A stretch of DNA of 64,000 nt from Polytrichum commune. Its lineage: Eukaryota; Streptophyta; Polytrichopsida; Polytrichales; Polytrichaceae. Location: NCBI GenBank assembly GCA_950295325.1, contig OX485803.1, positions 69,639,554-69,703,553 on the forward strand. The letters run 5' to 3'. Below are positions 32,966 through 44,790 of the stretch, piece by piece. Below the pieces are notes generated by a model. The model was given only the letters and a program-made list of their open reading frames with translations, was not told the origin of the DNA and ran no database searches. The stretch's first letter is position 1. Every line of letters starts with the position of its first letter. The position numbers and the translations under genes are program-made.

Positions 32966-35887
32966 ATGGCAGTATTCCGGTATTGTTTGCTACTCCTTGT
33001 GTTTATCACGTCTTGTACCCTTGAAAGATTGAAGGCGCTTGAAACTGGTGGAGTATGTGGAAATCCAGGTGATTCCTTTTCTATTGAAAACATGTCAAAT
33101 GTTTCCTCCGGTTTTCTCATCTCCATTGTCTGTTGTCAAAGTCTTTCATGGATTTGGTACTTCCAATATAATGAATGAGTTGGGGCAATCTGTTCAGTTT
33201 TATATGAGATGGGTTTGGATTTGTATTGCAACAACTTAGACTGCATCTTACCCAAACTCTGTATACACTATGGTTTTGGACTTTGGTTGTAGATTGGCCA
33301 TGGAATTAGTGCTGGGGGATTTACATAAGAGGATTTACATCTCTTCGTTTGGTTTTTTTTCCCACTGGCAGACATTCCAGTTGTAAGGAACATCAGTGAA
33401 TTAGGACAGGACAGCTATGGTAGGCCTGGGTTGTCTCATATGACCATTGCTGGTGCTGTCCACCACGGTATGCGAGAGGTATGTCCTGCCTGATCGGAAG
33501 CTATGTATTTATAGGTTTGTTATGTGGTTTCAAACCCTACATTTGCATTGAAAATTTCACCAGAGTAAAACAAATTACAACCATTTTTTAGCGTTCTCTG
33601 CTTGGCTTGGATACATCTGATACAGCTACAATGAGAGCATTGTATGTTTTTTGGGCTTTTTCAAAACTTTCAAGAATCAACATAAGAACATAAACTTCCA
33701 AGAAGCACAGATGTTTTGCATGAATAGGTGCCCTGAGGGGTTAAGCACATTTGTGACGTTTCCATGCTGAATCTTTTCTTAATTTGCAGAAATGACCTCA
33801 AATTTAGATCTATTTAGCTCAATTACTTGAGAAGTATGTTCAAATTGTTTTGGATACACACTTCAATCTTTAAAAGGCTGAGTACAACAATGAAGTACTT
33901 TCTGGCGATGGAATTAGACTTCAAAGGTATTGACTTTAGCTCTGATGGTACGGACATATTTTGAAAGTGCCCTTTGCACATCTAGTTTATTTTAAGCTCC
34001 CTCATGGATGCTGTTGGATCTGTGGTTTGGGTAATCAGAATGTTTCAAACAAACCAGACAAACACCACTTATATTACATAAATTTTACACATCAAATCAC
34101 TAAAGCTGGACAGGTGGCCCATGGTTGTTGAATGTGGATGGAAACTTCTAGTGTGCAAGTTCATAATGTATTATAGTTTGTGCCACAGACATTGTACCTT
34201 TTCAACATTTCTTGTGTGTGCATGCCTGCAGAAACATAGCTATACGTTATTCTGGTGAATGTTTCTTCCATAGCTTTGTTCCAGGTGGTCTGAACTTGAA
34301 TACTTTTCTACAGGTTGAGGTGTGGATGCAAACTTTTGCTCCCAATTCAGGCACACCTATACATCGGCATGCATGTGAAGAGGTTTTCATCACTCTTAAA
34401 GGTTCAGGAACTCTATATCTTGCTCCAAAATCTCAATTAGGGTCCCCTGGGCAGCCACAGGAGCTCCCTATTTATCCAAATTCCACGTTCACAATCCCAG
34501 TTGATGGGGTGCACCAGGTATGTTATTGTTTCTGTGACTGGGATTTTTAAATGAGCTCTCTTCATAGTAGTTGTTATTTACCTCATGTTAGGGGTTCTGA
34601 AATGACGTACTGTAGGTGATATTATGTTGCAAGACTGGGGTCCTCCCCCCCCAAGCAGTGGGTGTTTTCCTGGTGTGAAGTTGGTCTTCTTTTATCAATC
34701 TCCTATAAATACTTTGAAGCTAAGGGTCAGTTTACGCTATGGTCAAAGGCCGTGACCATGAATTGATGAGGGTCCTTGAGATTGAATCTTGTGTAGCCAC
34801 AGGCCTTCAAGTTTAGTGTAAAGATATAAGCGACCAGGTTCTCAATTGAATGTTATTACATGAACATCCTATTCACGTTGGCCCTCCTACTTAATAAGTT
34901 ATATTAAATCAAGGGTTGTAAAATTTAAAAGTGTCATGGTCTCCCAGTTTTGTCTTAGAACCACCTCTTTGAGGTGGGCTTGGTGCAAAATCCATGAAAC
35001 ATTATTCATTGCATGCCATGTAGGAATCCATGTAAGTTTTTCAGCCATTGGTCCCTTAGGTCCTCAATCTCCAGTGTGAAGTGAACTGGGACAATCTCAG
35101 CATTTTCCACCAATGAGAGATTTTAGATTTTAAAGGTCTAGGGTCCTCAAGCTCCAGTGTAAAGTGCCCCCAAGAGAAGAACATTACATTTTTACTATCT
35201 AAGAAGCCAACTGTGGATGTATTAAGTGGAGTTGAAGGGATTGTGAGTGACTCTGATTTTAATCCTCTGAGGGGTTGTTGAGTGACTGGGGTGGTGATTT
35301 ATTGGAACATCCTCAGGTGTGGAACACTGGGGAGGCTGAGGATTTGCAGCTGATTGTTATCATCTCAAATCCACCCATGAAATCGTAAGTATCTTGCATT
35401 CTTTTTGCTTCTACTGATAAGAAGAATCACCCAATATGCTTGTGCCTCTACCTTTCTCAGTGGGGTTTGTCTCTTCCTGTTCACGGCACAACATTGGTGA
35501 TTACCTTACTGACAACAAAAATGTTGGGAGTATGTGAACATTCTACTTATACCTGTATATCAATGTTTAGATAGGCGTGAGTTTAATGTATTCTCTTTAC
35601 TTAGAACTAGAATTAATTCAGCTGTCAAAAATTTCAACCAAGGTTCTCAACAAGTTCTGTTCTGCTATACTGTTGTGCAATGCAGATTTGCATATAATGA
35701 CTGGAGTACACCTCATGATAAAGCAAAGTTTGACCCAAAATGTTGGGATAAGCAGGGTATGTATTTGTCTAGTACTAGGCAGTGTGCTGATCCTGGTTCA
35801 GATGATGATATCATGTCATCTATAGCAAATATTTTCAATTCAGGCTCTCTGGAGGGCCTGTCATACTCTGAGGACGATTTGAGGTAG
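32966..35887 (+). CDS. ABP1: Auxin-binding protein 1 (ABP1), 5 coding exons, atypical C-terminus
   Basis: Exons: 32966-33068, 33372-33478, 34314-34517, 35317-35384, 35686-35887, joining in frame to 227 residues. Residues 1-25 form a signal peptide (MAVFRYCLLLLVFITSC). The cupin core matches ABP1 throughout: IPVVRNISELGQDSYGRPG, WMQTFAPNSGTPIHRHACEE, FITLKGSGTLYLAP, FTIPVDGVHQVWNTG, IVIISNPP and AYNDWSTPHD. The metal site HRHACEE (two His and Glu) and the later His in VHQVWN are present. Known ABP1 binds auxin through a zinc centre and usually ends in KDEL after a short tail. Here CWDKQ is followed by about 35 acidic residues ending EDDLR, with no KDEL. The last exon might be spliced instead at CAGG|GTATGT (about 35757) or GAG|GTAGGA (about 35882), so the 3' end is uncertain. 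Confidence 0.88.
34734..35170. mobile_element. Diverged MITE in ABP1 intron 3 (same family as 55.3 and 58.4 kb)
   Basis: It begins GGGTCAGTTTACGC and ends GTAAAGTGCCCC. In between it shares GCCGTGACCATGA, TGTCATGGTCTCCC, GCCATGTAGGAATCCATG and TTTTCCACCAATGAGAG, in order, with the elements at 55325-55822 and 58391-58889. It is non-coding and more decayed than those. Confidence 0.75.
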
Positions 35888-35948
35888 GAGAGCAAGTAAT
35901 TACTTTCAAAATAATTCAGTGGTCAGCAGGACTTTCCTTGGAATAGCT

Positions 35949-36133
35949 TCCAATGAGATCTTTATAGTTAGCATCGTCTTGAGTTACATACTGACCAATC
36001 TGCCAGCTTGAGGCATAGTTTAAGTAGTAGTGTTGGAATCGCGTCCAATGAGATCTTTATAGTTAGCATCGCCTTGAGTTACGTACTGACCAATCTGCCA
36101 GCTTGAGGCATGGTTTAAGTAGTAGTGTTTCCT
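35949..36133 (+). repeat. Tandem duplication of a 95-bp unit downstream of ABP1
   Basis: TCCAATGAGATCTTTATAG starts at 35949 and again at 36044. The two units run on through ACTGACCAATCTGCCAGC and GTTTAAGTAGTAGTGTT with only a few differences, so the duplication is recent. It lies just after the ABP1 stop, in probable 3' UTR or flank. Confidence 0.9.
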
Positions 36134-38440
36134 TCAATTTATAGAACTTGTCTTTTTTCCAGATGAATATAGTTATCACGGATCCAGCCTTGTCTAGCTT
36201 TCATCTTTCAATATAAAGGTGAATAATTCTAATAAAAAACAGGGCATTTCTTTTGAGATCTCAGATGACCAATGCAGTACTTGTGAGGAAGTCCTGCATC
36301 CCCACAATAGAAGGATGTACATTCTATGTTATATTTGCTAAATGAACCTGCCCAAAGTACGTCCGGATAATGTGACTTGTGGCACAGACCAGCCAATTCA
36401 AGGAGATGCATATGAAGAACTCAATTTAGTCTTAATAGGCATCTCCTGTAATTACTGGTAAATTTGTCCTTGCTAGTTTATTTGAAATAGAAGTGTGCAT
36501 ACCAATATCGTTCTTGAAATCTGAACCTGTGAACATGTTTTCAATCTCTTCAGGTGAGTGTTTATGCTGGAAAGGCTCATGTGTTTAGATACAATATAAT
36601 TCTTCTTACACTTAACTTTTGAGCTACACAAGAACAGCACAATGGTCACACTCGGTTACATAAGCATGGATGGCTTTACCTTCTGTCACATTAGGCTTAG
36701 AAGGGATTGCATCTGTCTTATCCAGCATCATGTAACAGGGAGTGCAATGAGGACTATGTTATTTTGGCATTTTGTACTTGCAAATGATATGGTGTGTTTG
36801 CATTGAGAAATGCAACAGAGAGCAGAGTCTAAATCATGCTGCATAATGACATCACATGATCAAAATTGCCCCTTTTTGTTCAGGTGTAGGTGCACTGGAG
36901 TGCAACTACTTTGACTGCTGCTTTGTATCTATGTTTTTGATGAAAGATCTTGTCAAGCTTCATCAAGTAGATGGAGAGTTGTGTCTCCCACAGATACTGT
37001 CTTACTGAATATAATGTTTGTCTGGACTTGAACATGGGGAGAGGGATCATGAATGAATGTTGGTACCCCAGGATCCCATGAGAACTTGCATATTAATCGT
37101 CCAGAAGTTATTGCTCAGAGATAGACATTTGCTATCATGATTTATAAAACAGAAATTCTGTCTCTTTTGATGAAGTCTTCTGTGCTTTTAATCTCCATGG
37201 AGCAGACACTTGATGATGTGTTCAGAAAATTGGGCTGCTCACTGTTGGGACAAAATCAAGTAACTGGCTTGTTGAGGTGAAATGTTAAGTGTTATGAACT
37301 GCTCATGTGCTGCAGATTTGAATGCTGAAACTGTTTCAACTCTAATCAAATGTGTTCCATTGTGGAACTTCTGTTGGTTTGGAATTACTGTAAGTTATGG
37401 TGTGGGAATCATGTAAGTAGATTGGCATCACTCATAGAGAGTGTGGGCTTCATGTTGTACAACGCTTCCTCATCATCATGTGTTGAATGCATGACCAAGA
37501 ATACAATGGCCATGATTTTAGAAAGAGGAATCCAAGCCTTGTTGGAAGTACAAGCAATATTATCTTCTTGGCATGATCTCATACTCACTATAAACTAGCC
37601 TATGTTGATCCCCACAGATATTTTTACAGATTTTGGCACAATTGTTCGCAAAAAGTTATTGCCTGACCTCCTGTAAGACAGGTCAGAATTGCTGAAATGA
37701 TTAGAAACCCGATGTGAAGTAAATATGCCTGACTTTAGGTCTGCTCAAGAGTTCCTTAGATCATATTATGCAATAAGAAAGAAGGCACAAAGCAAAGTAG
37801 AGGAGGTTCGAAATATGTTCACCATGACTTCAGGAATGGAAATGTAGAAGCTCGACATCATTTGTTGTAGGAAGTATTCAGGTGGATTCATTCTTGGAGA
37901 ATAGGGTAAGAACATCCTTATGAGATTTCATACTTTAGCGGTATGGATACCAATGATCTGCGAAGGTTATAAATTTGTGATCGGTCATCTGTGAGAGGCT
38001 CAGGAGAAAGAAAGATATAGGAATCTTGCACAATAGTTTTGAGCTGTTAAAACCCAGCAGAAAAGGTTGAGTGAGTGGCTGGAAAGAAACCAAGCTTTAA
38101 ATTTGAGAGGCTGCATCTAATAACGTTTTAGGGTTGGTTGTGGGCAGTGGTGATACTTTATGCTCAGCACACTGAGCTTCAGGGTTGGTTGACAGTTGCA
38201 ATGCGAACAAGAGCCGAAGCTCCAGAAATTGAAGTTGAGGAAAAGTACCTTGGAACAGAAGCATTTCGCCATACCCTTCGAAAGACGTGTGGAAGAGATT
38301 CCGAGATTGCAACGGGGATGGTTGATGTATACTTCTCAAAGCTAAGCTGAACATGTATTTAGATATATATGCAGTATTCCAGCCAGTTTATGTAGCCTAC
38401 ACAGTTTTCAGCAATTTCACATAATCAGACTACAAGTGGG
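36134..38440. other. Region with unassigned exon-like fragments between ABP1 and the TBL gene
   Basis: Several short plus-strand stretches look coding but do not connect into a gene I recognise: TLDDVFRKLGCSLLGQNQV (near 37206), SAQEFLRSYYAIRKKAQ (37739-37847, after an acceptor TTTAG) and EIEVEEKYLGTEAFRHTLRK ending in a stop at 38350. Stops and missing donors separate them. They may be a decayed gene, later exons of ABP1 or chance. No confident CDS is called. Confidence 0.3.
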
Positions 38441-41400
38441 ATGTGGAGACTCTTCCGGTTGCAACTGTTGGCACTGGTTGGGTTAATGGTCACAGATATT
38501 TCTTCCAGTTTTGATGATGCAAGTCAAGATCCCAATTCACACACATTGCTCCTGGCTGAAGCTCAAGAGCCACATATTCTGGGCAGTCAAATTCATGGCG
38601 AGCTTGCTGTCCAGAAGTTTCGGTCTCATGTTGCCTGCTTCAGGTACCTGGAAACTGAAGACTGGAGCCAAGAATACCTATGTGAGCATAACATGTAAAA
38701 GAAGCTTGATCACAACTGTAGGTAGTAGATATCTGAACGATTTGAGTGGATGATTCATCTCATTAGGTTTTGGCTATGTCTTTGAGTCTCTGGCATACGA
38801 GGCAAGTGCAATATGGATTGTTAGTGCAATTTTGTTAGGTTAATTTGCATAACTTATTATTCAGAAACCACCGGCTGAGTGGGATAATCTCACTCTTATC
38901 AGTAATGATTTCTGGAATTTGGACCTCAAAATATATTCTGTATGTATTTTGCAGTGGATCAGGGGAATGGCAGTGGGATAATTCGCCACGTCTCATCCCG
39001 TGGAATGTTGCAGGAGATCCGTTTGCAAACCAGTGTGATAATCGTCATCTCAAGATTCCTGGTAATGTTGCCTTTCAGAAGGCTGATGACATTGCAAGAC
39101 ACGGTGGAAATTGGACAGTAAGTTCATATTGAGAAATCAATGATCCATCCCCTCATGTCCTGCATAATAATTTGTGTGCAGGAAAATTATCCTCCATGAA
39201 AATATCTCATTATGTGTTTTGACAAGACTAATGTGGAGGGTGTTTAGGAATATCTTTGATCTCTGTTGAGAGAAGTTTAGGGTTTGGACCACATCAACAG
39301 GGCTGATTCTATACTTGCAGTGATAAGCTCTAATATGTGTTTTTACAAATCACCCTAATGCAAATTAAAGCAGAGTCTTAAACTGTGCACAGCAACTGTA
39401 TCCGTACTAACTACTGTAACTCATAACCTCAAGTACCAAAGAGAATTTTTGTGTAAATTGTTTGGGTTGGAGCTTGAGAGGTGATTTTCTTGTTGATGAA
39501 TGTACCAGGTAAGGGAGGAACTGAAATGGATATGGCACAGCAATGCGAGTTGCCCCATGCTGGTTTTCAACCAGACTGAGCTCTGCAAGTAAGCCGATTT
39601 TACCAAACTGCGCTCATTATTCCTTTATCATGAGATATGTGCTTGTATTTTATCCTTCAAAAGATTTGTACACCGTTTTATGGTATTTAGCATCACTTCC
39701 TACGCAGAGCTATAACTTTTTGCTAAGAATGTAAGGTTTTACCAAGTAAGGTCATTTATGTTGTATACTGTCCATACAAACTATTTAATCTTTGTCAGTA
39801 AAAATGAAATCTAGATTAAGATGTTATAGCCTTGCATAATTTCAAATAGCAAGTGACACTAAATACCATCCATGGTGTAGTGGTCAAGCCAAGCAATTTT
39901 GCTAATGTGTGCCTCATTGGATGTGAGGAGGTGCATTATCACCTGTAATTGATGATCCTACCATGGCCTCGCCAATACGTCCGTGAAACCACGTGTTGCC
40001 CTGCCTTGGGTTGTGTTAGGCACCCAGTACCTACTCACCACTATGACGAACCATGTTTAAAGTATGGGCTTCCCATGTAATTTGGCAGGCGCATTGGCTC
40101 AAAGAAAAATATCCTCATCGTTGGGGACTCCATCAACCATGAACTTCAGTGGGTGTTTCTTAATCATTTATTGGATCCTCAACAAAGTAGCAGACCACCG
40201 AGAAGTTTGTCATCTGTGAGGTTGTGGCAGGGCGAAAAGGTCTGTGCTGAAAGTAGTAGTGAATCAGGGTCCGGGTTTCACGTGGGATGGATCCGCAATG
40301 ACCGCTTGTCACGAATTGAGCATGCAAATGCAGATTCAATTGGCAATTTCTACGAGTGGCCATGGCTCAAATACTTGGAGCAATGGGACATACAGATCCT
40401 GCTGCTCAACCGAGGAGCGCACTATGAAGCGGATGGTGTCTTTGTGCGAACATTGAGGGACACGTTTGCTTTGTTGCAAGCTCAGTATCCGCAGGTGCTG
40501 GTTTTCTATCGCAACACACCTCCAGGTTCGATGTTTATGAAGAAACTAATAGACACTTGCTCACTTTTGATGTAGTCCTTTAATCACATCACAAAGACAT
40601 AACATTGAAGTAAGGTCCAACCTAGTCTGATGAATGTGAAATTTATGCGTTTTATGGTAGGCATTGGTGCTTGTGAGAAATTAAGACATGAAGAAATCAA
40701 TGCACTGACATTCAGGTGGATTCATTGCCGTGACATGAAAACAAACCATCAACTGTTGGAAGGACCCACAATCTATCTTACTCCTTCATGTCAGTCTATG
40801 ACCTCCTTAATCTTTCATCTTGGAGAAACTAACTCTGTGAAGCATCATATCAAACATTTAAATTGAATGAAAGATATGTCATATTTTTGCTACACTGATG
40901 TGACGTAGGTCATGCCATAAAATGACCAAGCAGTCTCAAGTTCTTCCAATTGGATATCAAGTTGACATAAGCCTCTATCTCACGGTGGCCACTGCACTCC
41001 GTTACTCTAGAAAATTAGTTTTTTGTCACCATTTGTATGTATTTTTAGTCCCATAAGCCTTTTTGACTTCTGGACTTTAAAACCAAATTCTTTTCATTTT
41101 AACTTCATAATATAAAGTAGGTCATCCGACAACCCGGCACGCCATGGACGATCATATAGCTAGAGCCGATTAGAACATGACACACTTGTAGGGCATAGTC
41201 TCAAGGACAATCACAAATATCTAGACTTTGCTGACCATCTCTATCGTTCCAAGATGTCTTGCTTGATACTAATGATTTGCGATGTGAGAAATTGGACATT
41301 TGACTCTTGCACGACTCGATTGTTGAGCGTTTCAGTGGTAAACGTGGTTGATTTAAGACAGGCCTGTTGGCATGTGTGTGTAGGCCACGTCAACTGCACC

Positions 41401-41655
41401 AACTATTTGCATCCAATCCCAAGAGCCCAGAACCAAGACATTAGATCTGTGCGGCATTGGGGTGACTTCGAGAGGCAAAACCTTCTTGCCAAGAGGATAG
41501 TGGAGGAGGCCGGGTACATTTACATGGACGTAGACAACATGATCAGGTTACGGCCTGATGGCCACATTGGGAGCCAAGATTGCCTCCACTATTGCTTGCC
41601 AGGGCCCCTGGATGTCGTTATGCATCTCTTCTACAACATTTATCTTCTTTTGTAG
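38441..41655 (+). CDS. PC-esterase / trichome birefringence-like (DUF231) protein, 5 coding exons
   Basis: Exons: 38441-38643, 38955-39117, 39509-39588, 40089-40525, 41384-41655, in frame to 384 residues. The N-terminus (MWRLFRLQLLALVGLMV) is a signal peptide or anchor. The GDS block of SGNH-type esterases is present as NILIVGDSINHELQW (exon 4). The C-terminal DxxH block is QDCLHYCLPGPLD (exon 5). Asp and His here with the GDS Ser would form the catalytic triad. Plant family members are mostly Golgi polysaccharide O-acetyltransferases acting on xylan, xyloglucan or mannan, but the substrate here cannot be told. It is a diverged member, since the typical N-terminal CDxFxGxW block is only weakly seen (SGSGEWQWDN). 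The final exon is the source of the degenerate array that follows. Intron 3 holds a copy of the repeat found in the GBP introns. Confidence 0.85.
39878..40088 (-). repeat. Third site of the inverted-repeat family, in TBL intron 3
   Basis: It begins TAGTGGTCAAGCCAAGC and continues with ATTGGATGTGAGGAGG and GCATTATCACC, the reverse complement of the inner block of the GBP intron arrays. Spacer-like GGGTTGTGTTAGGCACCCA and CACTATGACGAACC follow. It is one partial unit in opposite orientation, ending at the exon 4 acceptor. Confidence 0.65.
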
Positions 41656-42580
41656 GAATTTGCGTGCATGGAAGGGGTCTGGTAAAAAACTTGCTCGTAT
41701 AGGCCTCTATGGTTGTTTCATCCCAACTTAATTGCAGAACAACATTGGATTGATTCAAGGTTTTTGATGCTAATTATACGGTCACGTGCACATTTACTTG
41801 GACAACATGATTGGTTTACCACCCGATGGCCACATTGGGAGCCAAGATTGCCTCCACTACTGCTTGCCACCAATATTGCTTGCTAGGGCCCCTTGATGAC
41901 ATTATGCTTTCTCTTCTACAACATTTATCTCATTTTGTAGGAATTAGCCTGGACCCATGCCATCCCACCCTGTTGCAACCATGCACATATTTATTATCCC
42001 AGATGAACTTGATCCTATACACCCGTGCAACTATACGCCCATGCCATATGCCTCCCATGCCCATGCTCATAAGCCCCCATGATCAACCACCATGCTTGAT
42101 GAAGTGCTTTAAGGAAAAAATGATTTTATTTTAATAATTGAAATTTCTTTGATGACCACAACGACCACCAAGTCTTCCAATGTATATAGATTAACATGCA
42201 TGGAAAAAAAGAGGTATGGTGAAAACTTGTTGTTTATAGGCCTATGGTTGATTCATCCCAACCTAATTGTGTAATTGCATTGGATTGGTTCAAGGTCTTT
42301 GATGCTAATTATAAGGTCAAATGTAAATGTACATGGACATCATGGTTAGTTTATGGCATGATGGCCACATTGAGGGCTCATATTGCATCTAATATTGCTT
42401 GCCAAGGCCTGTTGATGTCATAATTATGCATCTCTTCTATGACATTTGTCTCCTATTGTAGGAATTGGCATGCACGGAAGGGGTCGGGTAATAGCTTGCC
42501 TCTTATGGGCCTATGGTTGAGTTATCTCAACTTAATTGCTTAATTGCATAATTGCACTAGATTGATTCAAGGTCTTTGAT

Positions 42581-43100
42581 GCACGGGTAGATCACTTAGT
42601 GCATTTTAAAACGACGTGCGGCATAATATAGAGAGGATTAAAATCATTTGAAATAAAAATTATAAAGGAATTCCAAATAATGAAGGGGCCATTAAATGTA
42701 GACAATCCCATTATAAGTAAGTTAGATGGACATAAAATGTGGGCCATTATTTTTTTGTAAAATTAATATAGGGGCTGAAGATAAGGATCCTAGAAGGTAT
42801 GTTTAGTATGGTTCGTAAATGGGTTTAGGACTCACGGGGATGGATGATAATTGGGATTTCCATCTGTCCAAAAATGAATGAAAAGGGAGCGCGCCGTTGT
42901 TAAAAGGAATATAGAGTACAAAAAATTGCAGTGACTTGGACAATATAAGTAATGGAAGGGTGCAAACAAATGGGCCATTTTTGAAATTTAAGTAATTATA
43001 GGGAGGCTTTAATTCAGTCCTTGAAGGTAAATAGCCCCAAAACAAAAAGCCCCCAGCCGCACGTGGTGCACAAAAATGCCTTAGAGTGACCTACCCGTGC
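42581..43100. mobile_element. 520-bp non-autonomous DNA transposon inserted in the TBL array
   Basis: Terminal inverted repeats GCACGGGTAGATCACTTAG (left) and, read inward from the right, GCACGGGTAGGTCACTCTAA. The flanks duplicate TTTGAT (42575-42580 and 43101-43106), and the same unduplicated motif GGTCTTTGATGCTAAT occurs in neighbouring array units, which confirms the insertion. No transposase is encoded. I cannot assign the superfamily from a 6-bp duplication. Confidence 0.85.
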
Positions 43101-43920
43101 TTTGATGCTAATTATAGGGTCAAATATACATTTTATATGGACAACGTGATCAATTTACAATGTGATGGCCACATTGGGAGCCAGATTGCCACTACTATTG
43201 CTTGTCAAGACCCCTTGATGTCATTATAAATCTCTTCCATAATATTTATCTCCATCCTTTATATGGATTGGGATAGGATGGTTTGGTAAAAACATGCTCC
43301 CTATAGGTTCATGGTTGATTATCCCAATTTGGGGTCTTTGATGCTATTGGGGTCAAATGTCAAATGTACATCTACATGGGCATGAACATCATGATGAGTT
43401 TGCGGCCGGATGGTCACATTGGGAGCCAAGATTGCCACTAATATTGCTTGCCAAGACCCCCTTGATGTCATCTTACATCTCTTTTATTACATTTCTCTCT
43501 TGAATCTCCAGGGATGGGAATGGAGTCTAGAAAAAAACTTCTATTTAGGTTAATATGGACTTTTGGCCATTTTGGGACTATCTTGCTACTGCATGTCTGT
43601 TGTAATATCTCCACTACAATTCCAAATGTATGCACATATCATGTCCTTGGTCTCTCAATATACCATCACCTACATAATAGCTACATGGTGAGTACAAATA
43701 ACAACACTTGAAGCACAAATGTTCACATTTCCGGAAACTACTCACTTATTTTCGAACTCAAAAAAAGTCTAGAATTACCTAAATACCAATTAAAAGCTTG
43801 CCCTCTATGTAGGTGTATGGCTAATTAATTTCAATTTAAGCACATTGGTCTTTAATGCTAATTATGGGGTCAAATATACATTTGCATGGATGTTGACGAC
43901 GTGAAAGGAGTTGATGTTTT

Positions 43921-43948
43921 ATCTATCTATCTATCTATTTATTTATCT
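43921..43948 (+). repeat. ATCT microsatellite inside the TBL array
   Basis: ATCTATCTATCTATCTATTT followed by ATTTATCT interrupts array unit 5. Confidence 0.9.
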
Positions 43949-44790
43949 GGACAACATGATCAGTTACCGGCCAAATGGCCACCTTGGGAGCCCAAGATTG
44001 CTCCTTTAGTGCTTGCCGGGACTCCTTGATGTCATCATACATCTTTTCTACAACATTTATCTCCTCTTTTTTTAGGGATAGGATCTTTGACGAGTTTAGA
44101 GGAGGTGTATTGTTGATTCATCTCAACCTAATCACACTAGAGCAATTTGAGGTCTTTGATACTATTTATGAGGTCAAATCAACTTGAAACAAAACATGGA
44201 GCTATAAGTGGTTCCCAATGTTTTCATAGTGGCCACATTGGGAGTCAAAATTGCCACCACACCTATTGGTTAGGACATACTAATGTCATACTTTATAGAG
44301 GCCAACATTTTGCCAATGCTAGTAAAAACTCTAAATGCCTCATTGGCTCCTTGGACCACTGCATCCTCCACCCTATGAAGAATCCACATTTTAGTCAAAC
44401 TTATATCGAGCAAGAAAGAAATAAAAAAAAACAAAATGTGATGCCATCACTTGTGGGTTCTCACTTGGCATGTGTAGAGACCCCACAAGTGGTTGACCAC
44501 GCCCACACCTTGCATAGACATATACTCCAAGTGTATTGTCGATGCAAGCCCGCTCCAACCCACCCTCCTTGGCACTGCTACACGGGGCTCTAGTTGAGGT
44601 ACTAGAAGTGCATGTGTGGTGTCACATTACTATTTTACACAAAAGTAATACAATTCCTCCCTTGAGCTTCTTTTTATGCCAAAGGTATTACTTTTACCTT
44701 CTAATTCTCATAGAGCAAAAGTCTTCTATTCATAGCTCTAGTTTGGGTTCTCATATGGATCTTCTATTCTTGGTTCAATCACAATCATCT

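Larger units (their letters stand above)
41656..44320 (+). repeat. Degenerate tandem array of the TBL last-exon end plus 3' flank
   Basis: The block GATGGCCACATTGGGAGCCA, coding in the intact gene at about 41557, recurs at about 41825, 42360, 43163, 43409, 43974 and 44228. Allowing for the 520-bp insertion, spacings are near 246-277 bp or double that. Each unit carries the last about 145 bp of the reading frame (from the YMDVDN region to the stop) and about 120 bp of flank (GGAATTGGCATGCATGG, CTATGGTTGATTCATCCC, GGTCTTTGATGCTAATTAT). All extra copies have stops or indels, so they are pseudo-exon repeats. Confidence 0.85.

Noticed and set aside
36403-36425. A possible KDEL-like end for ABP1 (frame reading EELNL)
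   Set aside because: No stop follows in the right place and no acceptor joins it in phase.
37739-37847. MCM helicase C-terminal exon
   Set aside because: LRSYY followed by basic residues only loosely recalls the MCM family; no helicase motif is nearby.
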